A stretch of DNA of 17,173 bases from JBDKTK01 sp039680225 (GCA_039680225.1 JBDKTK010000381.1:1-17173); one strand, 5' to 3'; counted from the stretch's first letter, positions 1-8,367 are shown. The notes: generated by a model from the letters alone, not told the origin. Program-made: numbers and translations.

Positions 1-711
1 ACCCGGGTGATCACGCTTATCCACCGCCAGGAGTTCATGAAGCTCCTGGGATTCCCGATGATGAGGTACATCGACATCAACGAATCCGAGCAGATCCTGC
101 GCGTCATCAGGATGACCCCGGACGACATGCCGATCGATCTCGTCCTTCACACCCCCGGGGGGCTAGTCCTCTCTACCGAGCAGATAGCGCTGGCCCTGAA
201 ACGGCACAAGGCGAAAGTTACCATATTCGTGCCGCACTACGCGATGTCGGGCGGGACCCTGCTGTGCATGGCGGCGGACGAGGTCATCATGGATGAAAAC
301 GCGGTGCTGGGCCCGGTCGACCCGCAACTGGGCGAATACCCGGCCGCGTCATTATTAAGGGCGATCGGGAAAAAGGAGCCCAAGGACATCGACGACAAGA
401 CCCTGATCCTTGCGGACGTTGCGGAAAAGGCGCTTGTCCAGATGAGGGAATTCGTCAAATATATCCTGCTCGAACACAAGGACGAGGAGACAGCCGGGCG
501 CATCGCCGTCACAATGACCGAGGGCCGCTGGACTCACGATTACCCGATCACATTCGAGGAGGCGAAGAGCATCGGCCTGCTGGTCTCCCTGGGACTGCCC
601 GACGAGATATACGAACTGATGGACCTGTTCCCCCAGGCCCAGCCGCAGCGCCCCTCTGTGCAGTACGTCCCCATTCCGTACAAACCGACCCAGAAAGAGA
701 AGGGGAAATAA
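1..711 (+). CDS. SDH-type ClpP/SppA-fold serine protease (5' partial)
   Basis: The reading frame is open to the left edge, so the gene probably begins outside the window; the GTG at 7 is only the first in-window start-type codon. The visible 236 codons match the ATP-independent serine protease family related to ClpP and SppA (SDH proteinase type), which usually has an N-terminal membrane segment that would lie upstream. Counting from the GTG, LHTPGG (residues 47-52) precedes the nucleophile motif YAMSGGT, with Ser81 as the probable catalytic residue. VLGPVDPQLG (100-109) and GRWTHDYPI further on are typical of this family. The protein ends in a proline-rich, basic tail. It is followed after 19 bp by a universal stress protein gene on the same strand, so the two are probably co-transcribed. 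The natural substrate is unknown; membrane-protein or stress-related proteolysis is an inference from family. Confidence 0.85.
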   Translation, partial: TRVITLIHRQEFMKLLGFPMMRYIDINESEQILRVIRMTPDDMPIDLVLHTPGGLVLSTEQIALALKRHKAKVTIFVPHYAMSGGTLLCMAADEVIMDENAVLGPVDPQLGEYPAASLLRAIGKKEPKDIDDKTLILADVAEKALVQMREFVKYILLEHKDEETAGRIAVTMTEGRWTHDYPITFEEAKSIGLLVSLGLPDEIYELMDLFPQAQPQRPSVQYVPIPYKPTQKEKGK

Positions 712-719
712 AACGGTTC

Positions 720-727
720 CGGAGGAA
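720..727 (+). promoter_or_regulatory. Shine-Dalgarno of the single-domain Usp gene
   Basis: The GGAGGAAG stretch lies a few bases before the ATG at 731 and fixes that start. There is no room for a separate promoter in the 19 bp after the protease stop codon. Confidence 0.75.
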
Positions 728-730
728 GTT

Positions 731-1177
731 ATGATCAGAAAGATACTTATAGCGGTCGACGGGTCCGAGCTCTCCCACAAGGCGGCGGAATTTGCCATCG
801 GGCTGGCCGGACAGACGAAAGCGGAAATCGTCCTCCTCAACGTAATCGACACCACCTCGCTTGTGCCGCGGCCCATTCCCGAAAGCTCCACACCGCTGCA
901 TATAATCGAGCCGATGGAGGATTACCTGAGGGAGGCGGCAACGGGGTTCATGGGGGACATCGCCGGCATATGCAGCAGAAAGCAGATCGCGGTGGAGCAG
1001 ATAATCAAGACAGGCAACACCGTGGACGAAATCCTGGAAACGGCGCGCCTCACAAAATCCGATATGATCGTTATAGGCTCGCGCGGCCACGGGGCGCTCA
1101 AGTCCGCCGTCCTGGGCAGCGTCGCTTACGGCGTAATCCATTATGTTCACGATATCCCGGTGCTGGTGGTCCGGTAG
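731..1177 (+). CDS. Universal stress protein, single UspA domain
   Basis: The 148-residue product has the length and motifs of a one-domain UspA protein. The N-terminal strand ILIAVDGSE supplies Asp10, the usual adenine-contacting acid. The C-terminal ATP loop fits G-x2-G-x9-G-S exactly, with Gly116, Gly119, Gly129 and Ser130, so it should bind ATP. The protein ends with IPVLVV, the typical last strand. It follows the protease gene by 19 bp with a good ribosome-binding site, suggesting one transcription unit. Usp proteins are cytoplasmic and usually dimeric, and they act in survival of energy, ion or redox stress; the exact role here is not visible. A second, tandem-domain Usp is encoded at 8360-9217, on the other side of the cation ATPase gene. 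Confidence 0.93.
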   Translation: MIRKILIAVDGSELSHKAAEFAIGLAGQTKAEIVLLNVIDTTSLVPRPIPESSTPLHIIEPMEDYLREAATGFMGDIAGICSRKQIAVEQIIKTGNTVDEILETARLTKSDMIVIGSRGHGALKSAVLGSVAYGVIHYVHDIPVLVVR

Positions 1178-1490
1178 GCCAGGCGCTTGAATTCGCAGCC
1201 GGCAATCCCGGGACCCTTCCCCCGGGCGGCCTCCGGCCGCTTTCGGTAAACCCCCTGTAATTATCACCGGTACAACACGTTCAATAACGGTGTCCGGGTG
1301 TCCGTTCCTGGTGCTGTCCTCAATGAAACCTCGGCCGGCAAGCGGGCGAGGTTTCCCGATATCCTGATTTAATCCTGCAAAGATTTAACCAAATCTTAAT
1401 AAATCGTTAATACCCCCGCAATAAAGAGGCAATAGAATCGCGCACAAATTGGCCTTACCTGTGTACCAATTTCGAAGGGGGGGTTCAGGA
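1178..1490. other. Intergenic region with three dyads and no gene
   Basis: These 313 bp contain no credible coding sequence. Besides the possible terminator near 1226-1243, there is a 9-bp perfect stem (GAAACCTCG 1325-1333 with CGAGGTTTC 1347-1355, 13-nt loop) without a T tract, and an AT-rich 7-bp perfect dyad (AAGATTT 1380-1386 with AAATCTT 1391-1397). Composition changes sharply to AT-rich from about 1365 onward. This marks the entry into the lipoprotein gene and probably holds its promoter, but I see no convincing -35/-10 pair. No known riboswitch class is recognised. Confidence 0.5.
1226..1243 (+). terminator. Possible intrinsic terminator after the Usp gene
   Basis: A perfect 6-bp GC stem (GCGGCC 1226-1231, loop TCC, GGCCGC 1235-1240) is followed by only three T residues. 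A second GC dyad, CCCGGG/CCCGGG, sits just upstream at about 1207-1226. The stem is strong but the T tract is short, so termination here is plausible, not certain. Confidence 0.4.
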
Positions 1491-2858
1491 ATGATTCGAG
1501 GCATCTTTAGAGTCTTTATTCTTCTGTTATGTGGTTTACTGATCTCGTGCGGCAGCAGCGCTAATTCGGCAAAATTAGACCCGAATACAAAAATTCTCTC
1601 AGACGGCGATGCCAAGACAATAACTTATGTTTCACCCGGACAGGATACGATTGTCTTTCAGAACAGCTCGGGCATGGCCCGAAGTTTATCAGTCGGCGAC
1701 ATTGTTGTTGCAAACGTGAGCGCGCAGACGCCCTTAGGGCTCCTTCGGAAAGTCCGGGATGTGCAAAAAACCGAAGACAAAATCATCGTGACTACAGATG
1801 CGTCGTCATTGGAGGATTTTGTAGAAGAGGGTCAGGCCGAACACTCGCAAGCCCTCCTTCCCGGCGCTGTTACATCCGCAGTGGCCCTTACAGATGGGGT
1901 AAGCTTCTCAGAAGCACGACCTGATGCCAATAAATATGCCACCGAATCAGAAAGGGCTCTGTACAAGGCCAGAACATTCAGGATTGAGATATATAAAAAA
2001 TTCAAAGTGAAAGACAGTAATGGCGACTGGGTTTCGGTAGGTATGAATGGAGGTTTCGAATTTACCCCCGAGTTTCACTTCAAAATGAAAATACGTAAAT
2101 TCAAACTGAAGGAATTCCATCTTTCTCACAATGCCACGGAATCCATGAATTTTGGAGTGAGTGCGGAAGGCGGCGTGTCCATCAAAGAAAATATTCAGAT
2201 TGCGGAGTACTGGTTCGAACCGATAACTGTCTGGGTGGGGATACTGCCTGTAGTCATCACTCCTAAATTGGTCGTGAATGTCGGGCTCGAAGGGACCGTA
2301 TCATTGAATCTGAAGTGCGGCCTCGAGCAGACGGCAAGGTATAATATAGGTGTCGAGAAGAAAGACGGTGAATGGAATACCATAAAAGAGTTTACGAACG
2401 AATTTAATTTTGACAGGCCGGAATTTGAAGAAAAAATGACAGTTAAAGCTTACGCCGGTCCGGAACTTGATATCCTTGTGTATGGAGTGGTAGGCCCGAA
2501 TTTAAAGCTTCAGGGATATTTAGAGCTGGTAGCGGCCATGCCTGTCGCAGACTCTCCTCCGCACTGGGACCTTTATGCGGGTATAGAGGCGCTGGCAGGG
2601 GTAAACATAGCAATTCTCAGTTATGACATCGTGGACGTCAGTTGGACTTTAATAGGTTATAAAGTCTGGCTTGCGGGATCAGATAGAAACACAAATGCGG
2701 TATCGCAAGCTGAGGTGTCGATTGTCCCTGCGGAGAATCAATCCGAAGCCGTCATGGACTCGAGGGATATTAGTGATGAACGTGGAGAAGCCATGTTGCT
2801 GACCAATACGGCAGAAGCAACTCCATACCTGCAGGTGGGCGTCCAGTCTGTTCATTGA
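1491..2858 (+). CDS. Orphan lipoprotein, probably secreted
   Basis: I do not recognise the family. ATG 1491 is preferred over the upstream in-frame codon at 1449, because a G-rich Shine-Dalgarno (AAGGGGGGG, 1475-1483) precedes it and it places a clean signal at the N-terminus. Two basic residues, a run of hydrophobic residues and the lipobox L17-I18-S19-C20 point to a lipoprotein of 455 residues, mature from Cys20. The mature part has no membrane helices and looks beta-rich, with alternating polar and hydrophobic strands across about residues 140-390 and many aromatic residues. The last 45 residues resemble a fragment of an immunoglobulin-like or carboxypeptidase-regulatory fold (DERGEAML near the end), possibly cut short. 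The gene is clearly AT-richer than its neighbours, which suggests transfer. It converges on the ATPase gene with only 12 bp between stop codons and no terminator. Confidence 0.8.
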   Translation: MIRGIFRVFILLLCGLLISCGSSANSAKLDPNTKILSDGDAKTITYVSPGQDTIVFQNSSGMARSLSVGDIVVANVSAQTPLGLLRKVRDVQKTEDKIIVTTDASSLEDFVEEGQAEHSQALLPGAVTSAVALTDGVSFSEARPDANKYATESERALYKARTFRIEIYKKFKVKDSNGDWVSVGMNGGFEFTPEFHFKMKIRKFKLKEFHLSHNATESMNFGVSAEGGVSIKENIQIAEYWFEPITVWVGILPVVITPKLVVNVGLEGTVSLNLKCGLEQTARYNIGVEKKDGEWNTIKEFTNEFNFDRPEFEEKMTVKAYAGPELDILVYGVVGPNLKLQGYLELVAAMPVADSPPHWDLYAGIEALAGVNIAILSYDIVDVSWTLIGYKVWLAGSDRNTNAVSQAEVSIVPAENQSEAVMDSRDISDERGEAMLLTNTAEATPYLQVGVQSVH

Positions 2859-2870
2859 CAGCAGGAAATC

Positions 2871-5800
2871 TTATTCTTGCGGCGGCAGTCGCCTCCTCAC
2901 CCAAACTTTCCGCAATTCTTCCAGGAAAAAGATGACCAGCATGAACCCGAGCAGGATTGCCCAGTCGGCGGCGGTGATCGCGATCGTGCTGAACACCCCC
3001 TGGAATGCCGGGATATAGATCAGGGCGGCCGTAATGATTATCTCGAATATGATTCCCCATATGAGCAGCCTGTTCCCGAACAGGCCGATCCGGAAAGCGG
3101 ATTTGGTTTCACTGCGGCAGGCGAACACGTTGGCGATCTGCATGACGACGATGCCTGCGAATACCATCGTGGTCGCTTTCAGGTGCAGCGGGTGGAGCAG
3201 GCCCGCGGCATCGGATTCAAGCTGCATCCCGAAATGCCACCCCCCCTGGTAAAGGATCAGGAAATAGGCGCCCATGACGGCGATGCTGTTGAGGATCCCG
3301 AGGTAAACGTAGCCGCGGAAAAGGACAGTTCTGTCCACGAGACCCTGCCTGCGGGGGCGGGGGGGCTGGTCCATGATGCCGGGCTCGGGATTTTCCACCC
3401 CCAGGGCCAGCGCCGGCAGCGTCTCCGTGCCGAGGTCGATGGCCAGGATCTGCATGACCGTGATCGGGGCCGGCACCTTGAACAGGACAAAGAGGATAAA
3501 CGGGACGGCTTCCGGCACGAGGTGCGCAAATATATAAGTTATGAATTTTTTTATGTTGGAGAATACGGCCCGCCCTTCCTCGATGGCGGAAACGATGCTG
3601 GCGAAATTGTCGTCGGTGAGCACCATCTCCGCTGATTCCTTGGCGACGTCGGTCCCCCTGATCCCCATGGCAATTCCGATATCGGCCCGCTTCAGGGCGG
3701 GCGCGTCGTTTACCCCGTCGCCGGTGACGGCGACTATCTGGCCCATTTCCCGGAAGGCGTTTACGACCCGGAGCTTGTGTTCCGGGTTGACGCGCGCGAA
3801 CACAACTTCACCCTTGAGGACCTCCCGGAGTTCTTCCTCCGAGAGCCGGGACAGGTCCGCCCCCGTGACCACGCGGGCGGTTTCGGTTGTGACGATGCCC
3901 ACCTCCCTGGCGATGGCCAGGGCCGTGACGCCATAATCACCCGTGATCATGACGACGCGGATGCCCGCCTTGCGGCACAGGGAGAGGGCCTCCTTCACCC
4001 CGGGCCGCGGCGGGTCGTACATTGCGGCGAGTCCCAGGAAGACGAGGTCCTTTTCAAGGTCGGCCGGGCCCTGGGACGCATTCACCTCCTCCGCCGCAGT
4101 GTCCCGGAAGGCGATCCCGAGGACCCGGAGCCCGGAGCCGGCGAACTCGTCCATCCTCCCGGTTATCTCCAGTCTTTCTTCATCAGTGAGCTCCTGCTCC
4201 TTGCCGTCGATAAAAATGCCCCTGCAAAGCTCGATCACCTCCCTGGGCGCGCCCTTCACGTATACCCGGGCCCTGCCGTTCCTCCGCGGATAGGCGGCGC
4301 TCATCCGTTTGCGGACGGACTCGAACGGGTACCTCTTCAGGAGCGGCCTCGAGTTGCGCTCCTGCTCGATATCGTAGCCGGCTTTCTCTGCAAGGACGAG
4401 AAGGGCGCCTTCCGTAGGGTCGCCGATTATGCTCCAGGCCGCCGGGCCCTGGGAAAAGGAAGGGGGGACAAGCCTGGCAGTGCTGCACAGGATGCAGGCC
4501 CTCATAAAAATAGCGGCGCCGTCTCCGTCTTTCAAAAGCTCCGCGCCGCCCCTGGCGCCGCTGTAAATGAATTCCCCCCGCGGTTCATAAGTTGTCCCGG
4601 TCACCTCAAAGAGCTTGTGGTTGAGCCAGATCTTTTGGACACTCATCTGGTTGGTGGTGAGGGTGCCCGTTTTATCCGTGCAGATGACGTTTGTGGAACC
4701 GAGGGTTTCCACCGAGGAGAGCTTTTTTATCAGGGCGTGCCTCTTCGCCATCCTCTGCACGCCCATTGCGAGGGCGAGGGTGACAGTGGGCAGGAGCCCC
4801 TCCGGGACGTTGGCGATGATGATGCCGATCGCGAAGATGGCCGCCGCCACGGGGGATAGCTCCCCGAGGGCGCTGCCGATGATAAAAAAGACAATGCCCG
4901 TGACGACCGCGATCATGGCGATCATCTTCGTGAGCCGGTTGATTTCCTTCTGCAGGGGACTGAGCTCCGGTTTTATTTTTTGAGTCAGGTAGGCGATTTT
5001 CCCCAGTTCGGTACTCATGCCGGTGGCGATCACGACCGCTCTTCCCATTCCCGAGACGACGCTGGTGCCGGCAAACACAAGGTTGGGCACCTCGGTCCAG
5101 AGGAAATCCCGCCGGTCCGTCAACGGCTCCGCTGTCTTGTAGCCGGCCCGCGATTCGCCCGAAAAGATGCTGTTGTCCACCTTGAGCTCGTGGGCCTCGA
5201 TCAGGCGCGCGTCTGCCGTTATATTGTCCCCCTCTTCGAACAGCATCACGTCGCCGGGGACTATCTCCAGGGCAGGCACCCTCTTCGCTTCGCCGCTTCT
5301 CAGTACGGTGACGAAATTGGGGATGAGCTTCCTTAACGCCTCCAGGGCCTTTTCCGCCTTGAACTCCTGCCAGAAGCTGAAAAAGGCGTTTATAAAGATC
5401 ACTCCTATGATTGCCCATCCGACTTCGAACATCCCGACCAGGAAAGCCAGGACGCTGCCAAACCACATCAGGACCGCAAGGAGATTGGTGAGGTTGTCGA
5501 CAAAGCGCACGAGCAGGGATGTTTTTCGGACCTGCTTGAGTTCGTTCCCGCCATACTCGCTGAGGCGCTCGGCGGCATCCTCATCTGAGAGGCCGCCCGG
5601 CCTTGTGTTTATTTCCTGGCAGATCGCATTTTCAGTAAGCTGCAGGAACCCGTCCCGGTCGATCTGTTCGTCCTTGAGCTGCCGGAACAGGTCATCATCG
5701 GAAGCAGAGTCAATAAGCCTTCTGACCGCATCGGTATCCTGGGCCAGGCTGGCTATCCGGGACAGTGTCTTCAGGTGGGTGCCGGTCGCCGGCATGGGCG

Positions 5801-6113
5801 TGAGGAGCAGGAAGATAAGATGCACCGGTTTGCCGTCGGGGGCTTCGAAATCGACGCCGCTGCGGGAAACTGCCACGAACATCAGCGGCTTTTCCAGATG
5901 CTCGGCCCGGGCATGGGGGATTGCGACGCCGTTGCCGATTGCCGTTGTGTTGCAGCATTCCCTGTTGAGGATATCCGTCAGGACTGGCCGTTTATACGCG
6001 ATTTTCCGGCGGGAAGTGAGCGCTTCCACTATCTCCCGGATGGCATCATCCCTGTTGGGCGCCTTCAGGTCAACGGCGACAAGGTCCCGGTCGGCAAGCG
6101 TGGATATCTTCAT
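2871..6113 (-). CDS. PTS EIIA domain - P-type cation ATPase fusion
   Basis: The 1080-residue protein joins two modules. Residues 1-150 are a fructose/nitrogen-type PTS EIIA domain with the phospho-acceptor His67 in NGVAIPHAR. From about 173 a type II P-type ATPase follows: cation-ATPase N-terminal segment (173-192), M1-M2 (about 210-248), actuator loop with SGES 318-321, M3-M4 with PEGLL 437-441, DKTGT with phosphorylated Asp480, KGAP 620-623 in the nucleotide domain, TGD 724-726, GDGVNDAP 798-805, and M5-M10 (about 858-1065). Glu868 in M5 and Asp893/Glu897 of the M6 motif IDLGTETLP are likely ion ligands. PEGLL and IDLGT recall Na/K-type pumps, while the ALALG ending of M6 recalls Ca pumps, so the ion (Na, K, H or Ca) cannot be assigned. 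The actuator motif begins with Ser instead of the usual Thr. The start has a GGAGAG site at 6120-6125. It is a cytoplasmic-membrane pump, and control by PTS phosphorylation is inferred. Confidence 0.92.
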   Translation of the reverse strand: MKISTLADRDLVAVDLKAPNRDDAIREIVEALTSRRKIAYKRPVLTDILNRECCNTTAIGNGVAIPHARAEHLEKPLMFVAVSRSGVDFEAPDGKPVHLIFLLLTPMPATGTHLKTLSRIASLAQDTDAVRRLIDSASDDDLFRQLKDEQIDRDGFLQLTENAICQEINTRPGGLSDEDAAERLSEYGGNELKQVRKTSLLVRFVDNLTNLLAVLMWFGSVLAFLVGMFEVGWAIIGVIFINAFFSFWQEFKAEKALEALRKLIPNFVTVLRSGEAKRVPALEIVPGDVMLFEEGDNITADARLIEAHELKVDNSIFSGESRAGYKTAEPLTDRRDFLWTEVPNLVFAGTSVVSGMGRAVVIATGMSTELGKIAYLTQKIKPELSPLQKEINRLTKMIAMIAVVTGIVFFIIGSALGELSPVAAAIFAIGIIIANVPEGLLPTVTLALAMGVQRMAKRHALIKKLSSVETLGSTNVICTDKTGTLTTNQMSVQKIWLNHKLFEVTGTTYEPRGEFIYSGARGGAELLKDGDGAAIFMRACILCSTARLVPPSFSQGPAAWSIIGDPTEGALLVLAEKAGYDIEQERNSRPLLKRYPFESVRKRMSAAYPRRNGRARVYVKGAPREVIELCRGIFIDGKEQELTDEERLEITGRMDEFAGSGLRVLGIAFRDTAAEEVNASQGPADLEKDLVFLGLAAMYDPPRPGVKEALSLCRKAGIRVVMITGDYGVTALAIAREVGIVTTETARVVTGADLSRLSEEELREVLKGEVVFARVNPEHKLRVVNAFREMGQIVAVTGDGVNDAPALKRADIGIAMGIRGTDVAKESAEMVLTDDNFASIVSAIEEGRAVFSNIKKFITYIFAHLVPEAVPFILFVLFKVPAPITVMQILAIDLGTETLPALALGVENPEPGIMDQPPRPRRQGLVDRTVLFRGYVYLGILNSIAVMGAYFLILYQGGWHFGMQLESDAAGLLHPLHLKATTMVFAGIVVMQIANVFACRSETKSAFRIGLFGNRLLIWGIIFEIIITAALIYIPAFQGVFSTIAITAADWAILLGFMLVIFFLEELRKVWVRRRLPPQE

Positions 6114-6163
6114 TCAGGACTCTCCGCGCGCCTGTTTGGGTTCGATTTTTCATTCATAAAAAT

Positions 6164-6192
6164 ATGCTAGTAAAAGAGAGGGGCAGGCGCAA
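6164..6192 (-). promoter_or_regulatory. Candidate promoter of the EIIA-ATPase gene
   Basis: On the minus strand TTGCGC (6187-6192) and TAGCAT (6164-6169) are separated by 17 bp, about 50 bp ahead of the start codon. Both boxes are only partial matches to the sigma-70 consensus. Confidence 0.3.
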
Positions 6193-6240
6193 CACCCTAG
6201 CCATATCCCCGCATTATCATGGGGAAATCCCAAGTTTTCC

Positions 6241-6267
6241 TCGACTTGGTTTTGGAAATAATATAAT
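6241..6267 (+). promoter_or_regulatory. Candidate promoter of the hypothetical-YwqK-Usp operon
   Basis: A perfect TATAAT (6262-6267) lies 25 bp before the ATG at 6292. The best upstream box, TCGACT at 6241-6246, gives a short 15-bp spacer, so the -35 is uncertain. Two small dyads upstream (TCCCC 6206-6210 with GGGGA 6221-6225; CCAAG 6230-6234 with CTTGG 6245-6249) could be regulator sites in this divergent region. Confidence 0.4.
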
Positions 6268-6291
6268 CTTTCTGCAAATCTCGGAGAGCGG

Positions 6292-7701
6292 ATGATGCTT
6301 TTACAGGAAACCGGAAAGAAAGAGCCTGACAGGAGGAAAAACGCGCCTGTCCTGAATTATAACCTGTTCCGGTACAGGCGGGCCATTTCCGAGCTGCATG
6401 GGAAACTTTCCGCCTTTGCGGTGAGCGACAAGTTCTTCCACGAATACGAGCTTGCCCTGTGCGAGTACTTTGAGTGGCGCGACATCGTCATCGAAGACGA
6501 AGATTTTTCGGAAGATCTGTTCCAGGGCGAAAACGAGATCTCCCGTTTCCTCGCCTGGTATTCGCTCTATTTCCTGACCGAGGAATACAAGAAGACCTTT
6601 CCCGAGCTGTTCGCCGCGATCAAGCGGAAAAAACTCACCCCCCTGGAAAAGGAGATACTGGAAGGCTTCCGGCACAACCCCCTGGGGCTCTTCGAGGTCC
6701 AGAAGGTAATTCCCGGAAGGGGGATGTACCTCAAGGAACTCTTCGAGGGCGAGGTCCGGTTCGTGCATGAGTCTGCCGCCGCTAAGCACGTCTGCAAATG
6801 GGACATCCTTTATGCCGGCCTGGCCGGGGCGCGCGGGGTTTATTTCCTGAGCGACTTCGGGATGATCGTCATCCCGCCGCGGCTCAAGTCCATTGTGGAG
6901 AAGGGCATTTATTCCATCTACAGGGTCCAGAGGAAAAACAGCAGGGAGCTCCGGCATTTCCTGAGGTTCAGATCGGCCGAGGTGTTCGCCTTCATCCAGA
7001 ACGTGATTGAGGATTACGAGAGCTATCATATCAAGAACGCCGAAGGCGACCCCCTGCTTTATTCCACGCTGCATTACAGGATTGAGGACCTGCCCTCTTT
7101 CCTGGAGATAATCGGCGGGACTTCCATTTTTGTGCAGGACCATGTTGAGTACGGGGGTCCGCCCGAAAATTCGACTGAAGAGGCCAATATTGCCAGGGCC
7201 GAGTATATCTGGGTGAAAAAAGAGGGGAAGAAAAGCCGCTCGTGCGAAAATTCCACCCAGGGCCTCATCCTGATCGAGGAAGGCCGCCTCAGGGCCAGAT
7301 GCAACTCCCGGTTCCGGGCCGAGAAGCTCAAGGCGATCCTGGCGGGGGTTTTCGGAAAGACCCTGGCTTATGAATGCACCATCTTCGAGGACCAGCAATT
7401 CATAATGCCCGATGGGCCGGCGCCCCTGATCGACGAAGGACTGCTTGAGTGCGAAGAGTTCCGGGATATCCTCAAGGAGATCCTGGCAAGACACTACGAG
7501 AGCTGGGCCGAGCAAAAGATCCCGGCAATCGGCAACATATCCCCGCGCGAGGCTGTGAAGTCGCCCCAGGGAAAGCTGCGGGTAAACGATCTGCTCAAAG
7601 AACTGGAAAACCGGGATGAGCGCGCCCGGCGCAGGGGCATCAAGATAGCCGATCTCATGGCTTTTCCGGCGGACCGCATCAGGAAGAAACTCGAACTTTA
7701 A
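6292..7701 (+). CDS. Conserved-looking hypothetical protein, first gene of a three-gene operon
   Basis: This is a soluble protein of 469 residues with no signal peptide or membrane helix. I cannot name the family with confidence. Residues 129-197 (beginning NPLGLFEVQKVIPGRGMYL and ending near VIPP) form a beta-rich block. The C-terminus from Trp405 to about 440 has a W-x5-IPAIG-x2-SPREAV-x3-PQGK pattern. From memory, both resemble blocks in bacterial hypothetical proteins that often also carry a SEC-C zinc motif. No SEC-C cysteine cluster is visible here. An overlapping long frame on the opposite strand is a GC-driven shadow. GGAG at 6283-6286 supports the start at 6292; a second ATG follows immediately. 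The stop codon directly abuts the start of the YwqK-like gene, implying translational coupling. Function unknown. Confidence 0.75.
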   Translation: MMLLQETGKKEPDRRKNAPVLNYNLFRYRRAISELHGKLSAFAVSDKFFHEYELALCEYFEWRDIVIEDEDFSEDLFQGENEISRFLAWYSLYFLTEEYKKTFPELFAAIKRKKLTPLEKEILEGFRHNPLGLFEVQKVIPGRGMYLKELFEGEVRFVHESAAAKHVCKWDILYAGLAGARGVYFLSDFGMIVIPPRLKSIVEKGIYSIYRVQRKNSRELRHFLRFRSAEVFAFIQNVIEDYESYHIKNAEGDPLLYSTLHYRIEDLPSFLEIIGGTSIFVQDHVEYGGPPENSTEEANIARAEYIWVKKEGKKSRSCENSTQGLILIEEGRLRARCNSRFRAEKLKAILAGVFGKTLAYECTIFEDQQFIMPDGPAPLIDEGLLECEEFRDILKEILARHYESWAEQKIPAIGNISPREAVKSPQGKLRVNDLLKELENRDERARRRGIKIADLMAFPADRIRKKLEL

Positions 7702-8367
7702 ATGCCGAAACACAAACACATTGAGACATATTACGACAGCGGCGCCGTCAAGGAGAAAAAGGTCCTGCTCAATGGGAAACCGGACGGCGGGTATGTGTCA
7801 TTTTTTGAGAACGGCCAGCCCATGGTCAAGGTCAATTACGTGAACGGCCTGAAACAGGGAGAGGCGGTTTCATATTACCGCAACGGGAATGTCAGGGAGA
7901 AAGCGGCCTACGTAAACGACAAGCTCGAGGGAGAATATTTCTCATATTACGACAACGGGCAGCTCAAGGAAGAAGAGCATTACGTGAACGGCAAGCTTGA
8001 GGGCGTTTACACCCTTTACCTGAAAAACGGCCAGGTCAAGGAAGTCGAGAATTTCAAGGAAGGCAAATTTAACGGGGAATACACTTCGTTTTTCAAAACC
8101 GGCGAAGTCCGGGAAAAGGGCTCCTTTGTAAATGACAAGCGGGAAGGGGATTTCTTCCTGTTTTACAAGACTGGCGAGGTCCGCGCCAAAGCGCGATATG
8201 CCGCCGGCAAGCTCGCAGGGGAATACATCTGCTATAACCGGAACGGCGCAAGGCTTAACGGCACGGATTGCGATTTGCCCGACGACGAACTCGCGGACAC
8301 GGCCTCATTCGACGACATGCTCAAAAAGTTCAGCGTAGGTGAAGACAAGAAGGCGGGAGATGCCTGA
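7702..8367 (+). CDS. YwqK-like protein of MORN-type repeats
   Basis: The 221-residue protein is almost entirely made of seven consecutive 24-residue repeats (residues 10-177) plus the beginning of an eighth. The unit is roughly YY-x-NG-x-(V/L)-(K/R)-E-x5-(V/N)-(G/D)-K-x-(E/N)-G-(E/D)-(Y/F)-x2, matching the MORN_2 / YwqK family. An acidic tail without repeats follows (about 190-221). Repeats of this family form an elongated beta sheet and probably act in binding. The Bacillus name antitoxin YwqK comes from a different context, and no toxin partner is seen here. The ATG directly follows the stop codon of the upstream gene, and the gene ends 8 nt inside the next one, so all three are likely translated as a unit. 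No signal peptide is present, so a cytoplasmic location is expected. Confidence 0.88.
   Translation: MPKHKHIETYYDSGAVKEKKVLLNGKPDGGYVSFFENGQPMVKVNYVNGLKQGEAVSYYRNGNVREKAAYVNDKLEGEYFSYYDNGQLKEEEHYVNGKLEGVYTLYLKNGQVKEVENFKEGKFNGEYTSFFKTGEVREKGSFVNDKREGDFFLFYKTGEVRAKARYAAGKLAGEYICYNRNGARLNGTDCDLPDDELADTASFDDMLKKFSVGEDKKAGDA
7729..8232 (+). repeat. Seven tandem 72-bp coding repeats
   Basis: The DNA encoding residues 10-177 of the YwqK-like protein is seven in-frame 72-bp units. They are diverged at DNA level but keep exact 24-codon periodicity, pointing to old duplication under protein-level selection. Confidence 0.85.

Noticed and set aside
1261..1360. Riboswitch ahead of the lipoprotein gene
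   Set aside because: Only simple stems are seen (CACCG/CGGTG, GAAACCTCG/CGAGGTTTC); they match no riboswitch class I know and lie over 130 bp from the start codon.
2877..4859. Long + strand frames (such as 2877-3635 and 3777-4859) within the ATPase gene
   Set aside because: They overlap a complete P-type ATPase with all motifs in order and show no recognisable protein features.
6301..7719. 472-codon open frame on the minus strand opposite the hypothetical gene
   Set aside because: It is a GC-driven antisense shadow. The + frame has a ribosome-binding site, a TATAAT box, family-like motifs and coupling to the next gene; the minus frame has none.
7702..8367. Calling the YwqK-like protein an antitoxin
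   Set aside because: The name comes from a Bacillus pair; no toxin gene is adjacent here, and neighbours point to a stress operon.
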